From: Nostoc sp. TCL26-01
GTDB taxonomy: Bacteria; Cyanobacteriota; Cyanobacteriia; Cyanobacteriales; Nostocaceae
Assembly: GCF_013393945.1 (NCBI RefSeq)
Contig: NZ_CP040297.1
Coordinates: 2,992,804 to 3,056,803 of the forward strand
Direction of reading: 5' to 3'
Length of the DNA stretch: 64,000 nt
Positions within the stretch are counted from its first letter, which is position 1. Each line of letters opens with the position of its first letter. The notes below the pieces were generated by a model. That model had not been told where the DNA came from. It saw only the letters and a list, made by a program, of their open reading frames with translations, and ran no database searches. The translations under genes and the position numbers were made by a program. Positions 1 to 9,433 of this stretch are shown one piece after another.

Positions 1-111
1 AAAATTAAGCTGGACTAGTTGATTCCGAACAGTTTCTGAGCGAGATTGCTGGTATTCTCGCAACAACTGCCAAATCTCGTACTTTAATTCATTGGTAGCT
101 GTTGTAGGCAT
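1..111 (-). CDS. sigF: RNA polymerase sigma factor, SigF-like (N-terminal 37 codons only)
   Basis: The minus strand from an ATG at 111 reads MPTTATNELKYEIWQLLREY and continues in frame to the window edge. From memory this matches the N-terminus of cyanobacterial group 3 sigma factor SigF, which in Anabaena PCC 7120 lies directly downstream of psbO as it does here. The role inferred from the family is an alternative sigma subunit directing core RNA polymerase to motility, pilus or stress promoters. Only the N-terminal helix is visible; no sigma region 2 or 4 can be checked. The neighbouring psbO on the same strand supports the call. Confidence 0.75.
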   Translation of the reverse strand, partial: MPTTATNELKYEIWQLLREYQQSRSETVRNQLVQLNF

Positions 112-635
112 AGCACCGGATTGATTGAGAAAATAAATATGGAGAGTAATCGCTAGTAAATTAGACTGCGATCGCGTGATATCAAACCAAATTTGATGAT
201 CAAAATACCAAAGGATTGACAATCGAGCAGAATTTAAATTAGCGAAAATGAAATTGTGTTCTTATGAATTTTTGGTGTTTCCTGTAGCTTTATCAGTGCT
301 ACATAGAGACAAAATAAGAAATTTCTAGTTAAAATTGAAACCGAGATTGTACTTAATTTTCCTAATAGGTAATCAGGCTGACTTTCTCCTAGATTTTGAG
401 CAGTCAAAGTAGATCAGTTCTCAGTAGAGTTACTATAGGAGATATAGGAATTTTATGTAATCTTTAAAACTTAAAAATAATCAGTGTAAATTAAGCTAGT
501 TATTCAGATTTTGGCAAAAGAATCAAGAGTAATAAGTGCAACATCTCAAAACTCATTGCTACTGAAATAGAACTGAAAAAGTTTATATTTATTTACAAAT
601 TTTCGACATGAGCAGAGGCTATGGGCAATAGGCAA
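112..635. other. Intergenic region between psbO and sigF
   Basis: About 520 AT-rich bases with no convincing coding sequence. It must hold the leader and promoter of sigF on the minus strand. One HIP1-like site is seen near 170. The stretch 622-640 carries the gcaataggcaata motif common in Nostoc intergenic DNA. No riboswitch or RNA gene was recognised. Confidence 0.5.
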
Positions 636-660
636 TAAAAAAAGGGCTAAAAGCCCTTCG
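636..660 (-). terminator. Rho-independent terminator of psbO
   Basis: On the minus strand AAGGGCT, a short loop and AGCCCTT are followed by a run of T. It lies about 30 bases past the psbO stop codon, which suits termination before sigF. Confidence 0.8.
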
Positions 661-687
661 TTGTCATTATTGGTAATTTAAGAAAAT

Positions 688-1521
688 TTAAGCGCGGTTG
701 GGTTCAACACGAGCGTAAAAAATACCCCGAATTTTCACTTCCTTGGGTTCATCAGCACCTAGATCAGTGTCAGATGGTTGTTCGCTTTCAAAAGTACCAG
801 CAATTTCACCACTACCGCTATCTACTTTAGCTACTTGTAGAGAAATGTTGCCTTGAAGAATGTCAGTACGCTTAACGTTAGTGCGGGTGAGTTCTTCATC
901 GTCAGCTTGGGCTGGAAGCGCTACGGCGTTATCATAGCCGCTAACAACACCACGACCTTTAGGATCAAGGAAAGCAGCACCACGATAAGAAGGTACCTTG
1001 AATGAGCCTTCAAAGTCGGTGGAAGTATTGAGACTGCTTACACCGGGTTGTGTTTGAGCCACTAAGTTTTTAATGGTGAACAGGAATGGTACTCGTTCAC
1101 CACCAGGTAGCTGTACAGTGATGGCTTGGAAGTCAAGACCATCTTTTTCTGTAAAGGTGAGGCTTTTGTCTTCGTTGAACTTGAGATCACCAGATACTTG
1201 GTCAATAGTGGAAGTGTATCTAGTTAACAATTTGCCACCAACAAATTCTGCTGTTTGGCGTTTGTTAGCAGGTTCTTCCTTGACGAAGAAATTGGTTGGT
1301 TCCAAGCAAAGTTCTTTGATGACATAGGACTGGCTAGAATCTAGGGGAATGGAACCACGGCTGGTTTCTGTCAGCTGGGGACATTTGTTAGCCAAGCCAG
1401 TACCCCGGATTTGTTCGTAGGTGAGTATGTCTTTACCGCTAGAAGCAGGAGCATCACTACAAGCAGTAATTAGCCCCAGGCACATAGCCAAGAATGCAAC
1501 AATTAAAGCGCGATACCTCAT
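688..1521 (-). CDS. psbO: Photosystem II manganese-stabilising protein PsbO
   Basis: A 277-aa precursor of the extrinsic 33-kDa lumenal subunit of photosystem II, which stabilises the Mn4CaO5 cluster of the oxygen-evolving complex. The start is placed at the ATG at 1521 (MRYRALIVAFLAMCLG), not the upstream in-frame Met at 1590, because this gives a normal signal peptide and the family length. The signal ends in LITAC, a lipobox-like sequence. The mature part begins with the family-typical LTYEQIRGTGLANKCP, and the later KELCLEP segment supplies the second cysteine of the conserved disulfide. A beta-barrel protein acting on the thylakoid lumen side. It has its own terminator and its neighbour sigF is on the same strand. 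Confidence 0.97.
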   Translation of the reverse strand: MRYRALIVAFLAMCLGLITACSDAPASSGKDILTYEQIRGTGLANKCPQLTETSRGSIPLDSSQSYVIKELCLEPTNFFVKEEPANKRQTAEFVGGKLLTRYTSTIDQVSGDLKFNEDKSLTFTEKDGLDFQAITVQLPGGERVPFLFTIKNLVAQTQPGVSSLNTSTDFEGSFKVPSYRGAAFLDPKGRGVVSGYDNAVALPAQADDEELTRTNVKRTDILQGNISLQVAKVDSGSGEIAGTFESEQPSDTDLGADEPKEVKIRGIFYARVEPNRA

Positions 1522-1875
1522 GGTCAACCTCAATGTCAAAAATTGATATATAAAGGGTTTGGGCATAGGGATGAGTACACTTAGATCCAATATGGCATCA
1601 ATGTGTACCTCAACTAACGCGAAGATGAAATTTAATTTCGCGCTTTGTCAATGCCGATGGCATCAACAGCGTCGCCCAAGTCGTTCTGTATTACCTATGT
1701 GTTACCACTAAATACAGCCCATTGCTTTATAAGGAAATCAGCCAGATCATACGATTTTTTTTAACTCAAAATCAAAGCACTCTAGTGTCAACTGATTAGC
1801 TGTGATCCCATCATGCTCAGTTTGAGTCTGTGTGAAGCCTTACTGCTTAGTTTTTTGATATGACTGACGAGTGTG

Positions 1876-1990
1876 GAGATAGGGGGATAAGGGGATAAGG
1901 GGATAGGGGGATAAGGGGACAAGGGGACAAGGGGGACAAGGGGGACAAGGAGAGAATAATTTTTGACCAATGACTAATGACCAATGACTA
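1876..1990. repeat. Short tandem repeats in the psbO upstream region
   Basis: Heptamer-type units (ggggata, then ggggaca) repeated from about 1876 to 1950, followed by alternating tgaccaatgactaa units to 1990. These low-complexity arrays are typical of Nostoc intergenic DNA. An ORF reading through them on the minus strand translates to PLSPYP-like repeats and was rejected. Confidence 0.85.
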
Positions 1991-2053
1991 ATGACTATTT
2001 ACACTCACAGCAAAGTAAATTTGAGTAGATAAAATTTAAATGGAGAAAATTGC

Positions 2054-2416
2054 ATGAACAAAAACGGTATTGCGGAATCAGGGGAATTTTCTGAGAAGTT
2101 ACAAAATGTTACGACGGTAGTTTACGATGTAGCTGCAAGTTGTCAAGGCGATACGACAGCGCTATTAAAATTACTGCGTCAGTTGGAGCAGTTACACCGA
2201 GAAATTCGGGACGGAACGTTTCAAGAGAGTTTGCCAAATAATCGTCAGCAGCTATACGCATTGCTGAAAGATATTGAATCTGAGGGTGGCTGGCCTTACA
2301 TCGAACGCATGAAATTGCAAGCCTTTTTGCAAAACTTGTTAGAAGTAGAGGCGAAGGAAAATCAAGCACAAATTAGCGAAGATGATGTTTTGAGTGGCGA
2401 TCGCACTTGGAGTTAG
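2054..2416 (+). CDS. Small conserved hypothetical protein (120 aa)
   Basis: A soluble, mostly helical 120-aa protein with no signal peptide or membrane segment. The sequence has alternating hydrophobic/charged heptads (LLKLLRQLEQLHREIRDG) and an aromatic EGGWPYIERMKLQAFL segment. It looks like a conserved cyanobacterial protein of unknown function, but I cannot name the family. The start ATG at 2054 follows a short purine stretch (ggagaaaat). Its stop codon overlaps the stop of the convergent large STAND gene, so the two share a terminator zone of almost no length. Confidence 0.7.
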   Translation: MNKNGIAESGEFSEKLQNVTTVVYDVAASCQGDTTALLKLLRQLEQLHREIRDGTFQESLPNNRQQLYALLKDIESEGGWPYIERMKLQAFLQNLLEVEAKENQAQISEDDVLSGDRTWS

Positions 2417-5400
2417 TTGTGATAGTTGCTGATATCATGACAGAGTAGGCGATCGCGTTCTTCTACATTCCGGTTGTGTTCGAGGTAATTATTTACCCAA
2501 CTACAACCACGAGATAGCAGGTCATCAAAGTGTAGATTCCAGAGAATGATGGTATTGTCATCGCTAGCCGATGCTAATGTTTGACCATCTGGGCTAAAAC
2601 TGACGCTTAAGACGGGAGCATTATGCCCGTTGAGGGTTTTTATCAATTTACCCTCACGGCTCCACAGCTTGACTGTACTGTCCCAATTGGCAGCCGCTAG
2701 TATTTCCCCATTGGGACTAAAACTCACTGCATTAACGCTGTCACTGTAACCTCTTAATAAGGTTTTTAACAAAGTTCCATCCCGTCGCCATAACCTAACT
2801 GTATTATCCCAGCCGGCAGAAGCTAGCAACTGGTCAGTGGGACTAAAGCTGACACCTAATACCCAGCCCTCGTGGGGGGCAAAGGTGTTGATTAAAGTCC
2901 CATCCCGTCGCCAGAGTTTGATAGTTTTATCGTCACTAGCAGAGGCTAAAACTTCGCCGTCTGGGCTAAAACTGACGCTATTGACTCGCGCCTGATGCCC
3001 TACTAAAGTGGTCAATAAACTACCGTCACGATGCCAGAGTTTGATGGTTTTATCTCGGCTAGCTGAGGCTAACAAATTCCCATCAGGGCTAAAGGCAACA
3101 CTGACGACACTATCGTTATGTCCTGTGAGGGTGTTTAGTAAAGTCCCATCCAGTCGCCAAATTTTCACTGTTTGGTCTTCACTAGCAGAGGCTAAGATTT
3201 CCCCTCTGGGATCAATGGTTACACTATGCACCATGTCTTTGTGACCAACTAAAGTTTTGTCAAGATGGGCTGCTAGCTTGCCATTGTGCCATTCTCTCCG
3301 CCATAGTTTTACTGTGCGATCGCGGCTACCAGAAGCCAACATCTGACCGTCAGGACTCCACGCAACGCTCAAAACTCGATCTTCATGTCCCTGTAAAACA
3401 GGTAGTGTAGGGGCTGCTAAACTCCAAAGTTTGATGCTTTTGTCATAACTCCCTGATGCGAGAGTTTGGTTATCGGGACTGAAGGCCACACTGACAACTG
3501 CATCACTATGTCCCTTGAAAGTTTTGATCAGGTTGCCAGTCTGAGTCCAGAGATTAATCGTATTATCATCGCTGGCTGAAGCTAACTTTGTGTTGTCGGC
3601 ACTGAAACTGAGGCTCCAGACTGTACTAGTATGTTGCCGAAGAGTTTTATAAGCATAGATTTCTGGGATATCTTGCTGATAATCATCCCATTGCCAGATT
3701 TGAATAATTTTGTCTCGTCCGGCGGAAGCGAGTAACTTACCATCAGGGCTAAAAGTTAACATTGTCACGCCTAGTTGATGAGCAGACAATGTTTTGACTA
3801 AGCTACCATTCCGTTGCCAGATTTTGATTGTTCGGTCTTCACTGGCGGAAGCAATGAATCGACCATTAGGACTGAAGCTAACCCAGTTAACTGCACCTTT
3901 GTGTCCTTTGAGGGTGGTGACTAAGCTACCATCTCGCCGCCAGATGCTAATAGTTTTATCTTTACTGCCAGTGGCTAGTAATTCTCCATCAGGGCTGAAA
4001 CTGACGTTATAAACCCAATCTTTCTGGACTATGGGTGTTGTTAAAGTTTCCGGTGCAAATGTCCCTGTTATGGGGTTTTTGTGCCAAATTTGCACGGTTT
4101 TATCTAGACTGGTGGAAGCTAGGCTTTGGCCATCGGGACTAAAACTGACACTGGTGACAGCACTGGTATGGCCAGAGAGGGTTTGCAGTAATTTTCCGTC
4201 AGGAGTCCAGAGTTTGATTGTCCGGTCGGTGCTAGCTGATGCTAATAACTTACCATCAGGGCTGTAAACTACACCCCAGACAATATCGCTGTGTCCTTCG
4301 AGACGATTTGACTCGGTGACTCCATAAACTGCTTGTTGTAGGGCGGTCATCACCCGCATTTGGGTTTCTGGTTTGACATCTGTAGCTTGTTTAAGTTTTT
4401 TCCAGGCGCGTAAACTTTCTAAGAGAGCATCAAATTCTTGGTGGGAGGAAAATAGGGCTTCACTAGATGCCGCGATCGCACTAATCTGTAAATTGATTTC
4501 GCTACGTTCCGCGCGGATGGTTTGAATTTCGGCGGCTCTTTTTTGGACATCGGCTTGCCACCATAGGGAAGCGATGGTACTACCCATAATGGCTAGCAAG
4601 ATACCAGCTATGCGTGCTTCTCTGAGGCGGCGGCGTAGGACTAAATTGAGTTGTTCCTGTGAGAATTTCTGGGCTACTTCGGCTTGGGTTTTTTCTAGCT
4701 TAACTTTTTCTAATTCGGCGGCGATACCATAGTCGTTTCTCTGGCGAATTGGCTCTACTAAATAATCATGCACTAACTGGTAGCGATCGCCTAATTCTTC
4801 TCGCCAGCACAAAACTAAACCTGAACCCACTAAGATTTCTAAAATTAACTGCCAATTTGACTCTGATTTTGATGTGATATCCAGATCTAGTGCTACTACT
4901 AAATCAGCTTTGGTTTTCAGGGGGCGTGTACCTTTTTCATCAGTTAATTCAAATAATAATTGCCAACTTAAATCAGCATTCTCTTGACCACAATCTTGCA
5001 CAACTTCTTCTAGCCAGCGTTCGATGAGTTTTTTTGTCCCGCCACACTGTTTGTATTGTTCTAATGTATTGATATTATCGGCTTGCAGTTGTGCGCCTAC
5101 TATTTGTAGCTCAATGGGATGAACTTCTCCTGTTTCTCCTGCTAAATCTTGTACTAACTGATTGGTTAAATCTTGACTGATTTCATACTGAGAACATTCA
5201 GTTAAGTAATAGATAATCCCTTGGGCATCGGGAATGGAAAATTTCCCTAAATAGTAGCGAATATCTTTATCTAAAATATTCTTGTTGATGACACTTAAGT
5301 CATAAAAACTATTTTTACTAATTTTATCCCAGCGTTCAAAATCTAATAAATAATGGAGATAGTCTTCTCTCAAAGAAATAATTATTTTGACATAGGGAAT

Positions 5401-7401
5401 ATTTAAGCATTCACTAAAGAACTGATAAAAATTCAGCTTTTGCTGAAAGCTACTCACAAAAAAGAACTCTTCAAATTGGTCGAAAATAATGATGATTGTA
5501 TGATTGCACTCAGTAGCAAAGCGGATTTTTTCTAATAAAATACTGGGTGTAAATTCTAGAGAATTGGCTGTGTCTTCCTGTGTAATTGCTTGATGAAAAC
5601 TACGTCCTAAAGTTGTCACCCAATCAGTGTAACTAGATAAGACAATAGATAAAGGTATACGCTCACCAATGAGTTTTTTGTGTAAAGTTGGCACTAACCC
5701 AGCTTTGAGGAGAGAACTTTTCCCCACGCCTGAAGGACCATGAACGATGGTGAGTTTATAATCAGCGCGGGTAATTCTTTCGATTAAGCGATTGACATCT
5801 TGGTGTCTTCCAGATGCAGCAATTTCTTGAGCAACTTCCTCTGGTAGAGAGGGAATTGTTGGTGATTCGATGATGGGGTTAATTTTGTAACGCTGTGATT
5901 GTAGCTGACTTGCACCGATAAAAGCACGCAAACCATATTGATGTTCTATCTGAATTTTTTCTTGCTTGAGTTTAAAGGCTTCTATATAGTCATGTCGTTG
6001 GATAAAATAGAGCGATCGCAGTTCTACTAAAATCTCCAAATAAAGTGCAGGTTCATACTGTAACTCACAAATTACTCTGGCCCATTCTAAGTTAGTAATT
6101 GCTTGTTCCCACTGACCCAAATTTTTTTGCGATCGCGCCAATAATAGCAGATACCAGCTTTCTTGATGTCGAGTCACTTCTGTACTTTGTTCAGCAATTT
6201 CTAGTGCAGTATTGGCTAATTCGTGAGCTAGTATCCAATCAGATTCTGCACCAGCCACAGCCGCTAAAAAGCCATAATTCTGAGCAACCTGAGCTTGATG
6301 TCCATAGATTTTATGCAGTTGTAAAGACTTGTGAGCTAATTTTTTCAAGTCTTGCCAAACTTGTAATTTGTATAGCATTTCACAAGCGGGTAGCATAAAT
6401 TTAGCTACTAAATCTTGTCGTTTTGTTTCTGCCAATAAATCTAGACATTGATTAAACCAGGTGAGTGCGTGTTGCCAATAGTTACTACTAGCACTCTGGT
6501 GTAAATCTGCCATGCGACGATAACATAGCCCTAAATGAAATAATACTATGGCTTGCCAAAGCTGATGGTGAGAATTTGCTTCTAGACATTTATATTCATA
6601 AGGTTTGTCTTTTTTACTAGCCTGTTGCCATAGAGCCAAACTTTTTTGATAATGTGATAAAGCACTATTGATTTGATCATTAACATATTTATCACGCCCT
6701 AAGACAAACTCTAAACTAGCTTCTAATCCTGCTTCTAGTTGAATATTGTATAACCGCAGTAAATCATTTCGGGCTGACTCAATTTCGTGACGATGTTGAG
6801 ATTTAGGAGCTAAATCTAGAGCAGCATTGGAGACAAATTTCTCAGCACCCACCTCTAATACTTTCGTAAATAAAGATTCTGTCTGTTGTCTAATTAAGGC
6901 AATCAAATCTTCCTGAGACATTTCAAATTTGATTGTGGTTGCTGCCCAGCTTTTAAAATCAGGAGCTAACCGAGCAAGTAATGATGCTACGTCATCTTGC
7001 AGCCAGAGTATTAACGGAAAAGGAAAAGTAGCAGAGTAAATGTCTCTTGATTGATTGATGCCGATTAGTAAGTCGTCTGGAGGGATAATTGAGTCTAAAC
7101 CAAAAACCATCACAGCTGATGGGAGAGAATCTGTAATTACGGCTGGATGATCTAGAAATAATTCGGAGATAATTGTGGTGTGTAAAGCAGTTGTTGATGG
7201 TTGGAGGTATAATTCTCGAATGTTAATGTCTTTACTTAAGTCTCGCAGATGCTCGCGCATTTGTTGACGTAATTGCTGATAATTACACCGCACGAGAATC
7301 AGAGAAAATTCACCTTGAGAAAGTTGAATAGCTCTAATTAGCCTTTGCAGAGAATTTTGATTATTGTTGGCGATCGCTGTGGTAATTTGCACCTGAGTCA
7401 T
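2413..7401 (-). CDS. STAND-type ATPase with TPR region and 14 C-terminal WD40 repeats
   Basis: A 1662-aa multidomain signalling ATPase. Domains in order: an unrecognised alpha/beta N-terminal domain (about 1-200); a helical TPR-like region (about 220-480); an nSTAND1-like NTPase domain with Walker A HGPSGVGKSSLL near residue 550 and Walker B IIIIFDQFEEFF near 637; a possible membrane helix around 930 (AGILLAIMGSTIASLWW); then from about 1030 fourteen WD40 repeats, enough for two seven-bladed propellers. STAND proteins oligomerise after ligand sensing, usually through the repeat end. Some prokaryotic members act in phage defence or programmed death. The substrate and effector here are unknown. 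The upstream same-strand AAA ATPase gene, 182 bp away, is the likely partner. The start ATG at 7401 is the first Met of the frame. Confidence 0.85.
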   Translation of the reverse strand: MTQVQITTAIANNNQNSLQRLIRAIQLSQGEFSLILVRCNYQQLRQQMREHLRDLSKDINIRELYLQPSTTALHTTIISELFLDHPAVITDSLPSAVMVFGLDSIIPPDDLLIGINQSRDIYSATFPFPLILWLQDDVASLLARLAPDFKSWAATTIKFEMSQEDLIALIRQQTESLFTKVLEVGAEKFVSNAALDLAPKSQHRHEIESARNDLLRLYNIQLEAGLEASLEFVLGRDKYVNDQINSALSHYQKSLALWQQASKKDKPYEYKCLEANSHHQLWQAIVLFHLGLCYRRMADLHQSASSNYWQHALTWFNQCLDLLAETKRQDLVAKFMLPACEMLYKLQVWQDLKKLAHKSLQLHKIYGHQAQVAQNYGFLAAVAGAESDWILAHELANTALEIAEQSTEVTRHQESWYLLLLARSQKNLGQWEQAITNLEWARVICELQYEPALYLEILVELRSLYFIQRHDYIEAFKLKQEKIQIEHQYGLRAFIGASQLQSQRYKINPIIESPTIPSLPEEVAQEIAASGRHQDVNRLIERITRADYKLTIVHGPSGVGKSSLLKAGLVPTLHKKLIGERIPLSIVLSSYTDWVTTLGRSFHQAITQEDTANSLEFTPSILLEKIRFATECNHTIIIIFDQFEEFFFVSSFQQKLNFYQFFSECLNIPYVKIIISLREDYLHYLLDFERWDKISKNSFYDLSVINKNILDKDIRYYLGKFSIPDAQGIIYYLTECSQYEISQDLTNQLVQDLAGETGEVHPIELQIVGAQLQADNINTLEQYKQCGGTKKLIERWLEEVVQDCGQENADLSWQLLFELTDEKGTRPLKTKADLVVALDLDITSKSESNWQLILEILVGSGLVLCWREELGDRYQLVHDYLVEPIRQRNDYGIAAELEKVKLEKTQAEVAQKFSQEQLNLVLRRRLREARIAGILLAIMGSTIASLWWQADVQKRAAEIQTIRAERSEINLQISAIAASSEALFSSHQEFDALLESLRAWKKLKQATDVKPETQMRVMTALQQAVYGVTESNRLEGHSDIVWGVVYSPDGKLLASASTDRTIKLWTPDGKLLQTLSGHTSAVTSVSFSPDGQSLASTSLDKTVQIWHKNPITGTFAPETLTTPIVQKDWVYNVSFSPDGELLATGSKDKTISIWRRDGSLVTTLKGHKGAVNWVSFSPNGRFIASASEDRTIKIWQRNGSLVKTLSAHQLGVTMLTFSPDGKLLASAGRDKIIQIWQWDDYQQDIPEIYAYKTLRQHTSTVWSLSFSADNTKLASASDDNTINLWTQTGNLIKTFKGHSDAVVSVAFSPDNQTLASGSYDKSIKLWSLAAPTLPVLQGHEDRVLSVAWSPDGQMLASGSRDRTVKLWRREWHNGKLAAHLDKTLVGHKDMVHSVTIDPRGEILASASEDQTVKIWRLDGTLLNTLTGHNDSVVSVAFSPDGNLLASASRDKTIKLWHRDGSLLTTLVGHQARVNSVSFSPDGEVLASASDDKTIKLWRRDGTLINTFAPHEGWVLGVSFSPTDQLLASAGWDNTVRLWRRDGTLLKTLLRGYSDSVNAVSFSPNGEILAAANWDSTVKLWSREGKLIKTLNGHNAPVLSVSFSPDGQTLASASDDNTIILWNLHFDDLLSRGCSWVNNYLEHNRNVEERDRLLCHDISNYHN

Positions 7402-7583
7402 AACTAAAATTTTTCATACCCAGAATAAAAAATTAAAAGGCTGTTCATGCCTTTTAATTTTTGCTTTTGCCAAATTTAAAGCTTGGCTGTTCAACTCAAA
7501 ATTCATCATAAATCAAACATCCATAAAGTTTGATTTGATTAGTTTGAATTTTGAATGTTAAATTGCTGAAGCTTTTGCTTGAA

Positions 7584-8915
7584 TTACTTAAGTTGTCGCC
7601 AAGCTAAAACTTTTTCTGTCTCTGCTAAAGCTGGACTAATCCCAAACCAACGCCCCACAGGATCACGATATTCAAATAAGTACATACTTCTCAGTAAACT
7701 TTGGTAATCAGATTCACCCTTGACACTTTGTTGTTGCACTACTTCAAACAGTAATTCCCATTGACATTCATCAATAGCCAATAGCAAATCATCACGGTAA
7801 TCTTTAATCACAGCTTCCAAACAATCTCTGGCAAAGGGTGGATCTTGTCTTTGTAAGCAGCTGTAAAGTAAACCTAATAAATTGCGGATGTGTCCCCCAC
7901 TAACGCGACACAAACGATCTAAAGTATCAGGAGCATCAAATAACTCTGTGATAAACTCCTGTCTCTCCTGACTAGAAACTTCTGGAAAAGCTCTTGCTAG
8001 TACTAACTGACGCAGCAGCGACATTCCCGGTTCATAGTCACTGCTATCTCTTTTTCGCACTAGCACCATTGGTAATACTTTGGGTGCAATACCCCCACCT
8101 AGACGATTCTTGAGGGTTTCGTACTCGGTGGAAAAAATTAAAGCCAGAGGAATCGTATAAACTACATGGCATTTGAGCCTACGTAATTGTTCCCCCCTAT
8201 CAATAAATAGGTATTCTGGTTGTGTCCTTCCCGATGCCACAGGACGCATATCAACTCTGTCTAAGTTATCGACAATGACAACTAATCCTTTCTGTCCACG
8301 GCGCTTGAGTTGTTCAATAGCTTTCTCTAAAATTTCTTCATTAATTGCTTGCAAAATGCTATTGGTGCGTGGCTCTAAATACTGCCGCAATTGATTACGT
8401 AACTGAGTACTATCTTTAGTTTTGGCTGTAATTTTGGCAATCCCCAAAGAAAATTCAGCTTCTCCAGATAGTTCGATGGGAGCTTGTAAAAAATCTCCGA
8501 TTTCTCTGAATAAATTAGTAAAGTAACTGGGTTTTAATTTGATGCCAATTGCTTCTAAACTGACACTGACTTGACGAGCAACACTCAGCAAAATGTCACT
8601 CACATCAATGTCTGCCATATCTAAGTCTTGGCTAGACTCAAAATAAACTACATGAAATCCTGCTACTTCCAACTCTGCCTTGAGGCGCTGTAACTCAGTT
8701 GACTTGCCGCAGCCAATGTGGCCTGTAAATAATTGACAGGTAGGCTCATCGGGAGAAATACGGCTAATAGTGCGTTGTAATTCTTCGACGATTTTACAAC
8801 CACGTACATCAGCAAAATCTATGTAGTACTGTCGATCAGTCGCTACGCTCATGTTGAGAGTGTAGCTAGGATTACATGATTTATAAAAACGTGATAGATT
8901 AAGTGTATTTCCCAT
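7584..8915 (-). CDS. AAA-family ATPase, probable partner of the STAND/WD40 protein
   Basis: A 443-aa P-loop ATPase. Walker A GHIGCGKST lies at residues 65-73 and Walker B VVIVDNLDRVD near 215-225. The N-terminal FYKSCNPSYTL and DRQYYIDFADVRG motifs are typical, from memory, of a cyanobacterial family of AAA proteins often found beside WD40 or TPR signalling genes. No membrane segment or DNA-binding motif is visible. The first Met (8915) is kept because the FYKSCNP motif lies upstream of the alternative Met22. It is cotranscribed, judging by orientation and spacing, with the downstream 1662-aa STAND gene. Function unknown; a KAP-like or Orc/Cdc6-like switch role is possible. Confidence 0.75.
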   Translation of the reverse strand: MGNTLNLSRFYKSCNPSYTLNMSVATDRQYYIDFADVRGCKIVEELQRTISRISPDEPTCQLFTGHIGCGKSTELQRLKAELEVAGFHVVYFESSQDLDMADIDVSDILLSVARQVSVSLEAIGIKLKPSYFTNLFREIGDFLQAPIELSGEAEFSLGIAKITAKTKDSTQLRNQLRQYLEPRTNSILQAINEEILEKAIEQLKRRGQKGLVVIVDNLDRVDMRPVASGRTQPEYLFIDRGEQLRRLKCHVVYTIPLALIFSTEYETLKNRLGGGIAPKVLPMVLVRKRDSSDYEPGMSLLRQLVLARAFPEVSSQERQEFITELFDAPDTLDRLCRVSGGHIRNLLGLLYSCLQRQDPPFARDCLEAVIKDYRDDLLLAIDECQWELLFEVVQQQSVKGESDYQSLLRSMYLFEYRDPVGRWFGISPALAETEKVLAWRQLK

Positions 8916-9075
8916 TCCAGATGTAGATGCTATTTTTTGTCTTTTTATATACTTATTGTCTCTCTCTATTCGTTGTTGTGCGTAAGTATTAACCCCGAAC
9001 TTTGACTCGTGGAAGCCAGCAGGATGTTTTAAATGTAATAGGACTTACGCAGTGTCACTAAATTTTCTGGCTTTT

Positions 9076-9180
9076 TTGTCAATGGTCAATGGTCAATGGT
9101 CAATAGTCCAAAAAAACTTGATTTTGAACGCCAGTCCGCACAACGGGAAGGCAGTCTGGGCGGGTTTCCCGACTTGAACG
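9076..9180. repeat. Tandem heptamers and dispersed-repeat fragments
   Basis: Units of tcaatgg from 9078 to about 9105 are followed by a GC-richer stretch (gggaaggcagtctgggcggg) that looks like a dispersed intergenic repeat. Together with the transposase remnant next to it this makes the 8916-9433 gap a graveyard of mobile fragments. Confidence 0.6.
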
Positions 9181-9189
9181 CATAAATTA

Positions 9190-9330
9190 TGCCAATGGAG
9201 TCATGAAGAATTACAATATGGTAGAGTAATCAAAAATCGAGCATTGATTGCTGCTGAAAAAGTGCAAATATTCCTCGTTACTATCTCTACTGATAGAACG
9301 AATTATATCGCCACTAATGGGTTAGAGGAC
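9190..9330 (+). pseudogene. Remnant of a transposase gene (C-terminal part)
   Basis: The + strand frame reads CQWSHEELQYGRVIKNRALI and then QIFLVTISTDRTNYIATNGL. This resembles, from memory, the core of IS4/IS701-type transposases (hydrophobic strand, V/I-S-T-x-R-T-D-Y-x-x-T-N-D). No start codon, no upstream DDE segment and no inverted repeats are present; downstream the frame runs into unrelated sequence. A decayed fragment, not an active element. The family assignment is tentative. Confidence 0.45.
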
Positions 9331-9433
9331 GTTGGAAAAGTCTGTTTCTTTGTCATGTTGAATGCAACTTAGCGGAATGAAACATCTCGGTATGTGCCAC
9401 AAAACCTAGATTCTTCCTGACGCTCCAGTCAGA

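Noticed and set aside
1788..1970. 60-codon ORF on the minus strand with PLSPYPPI repeats
   Set aside because: It is a translation of heptamer tandem repeats upstream of psbO.
2109..2369. 86-codon antisense ORF inside the small hypothetical gene at 2054-2416
   Set aside because: The + strand frame has a start, RBS-like purines and protein-like heptads; the antisense one has none.
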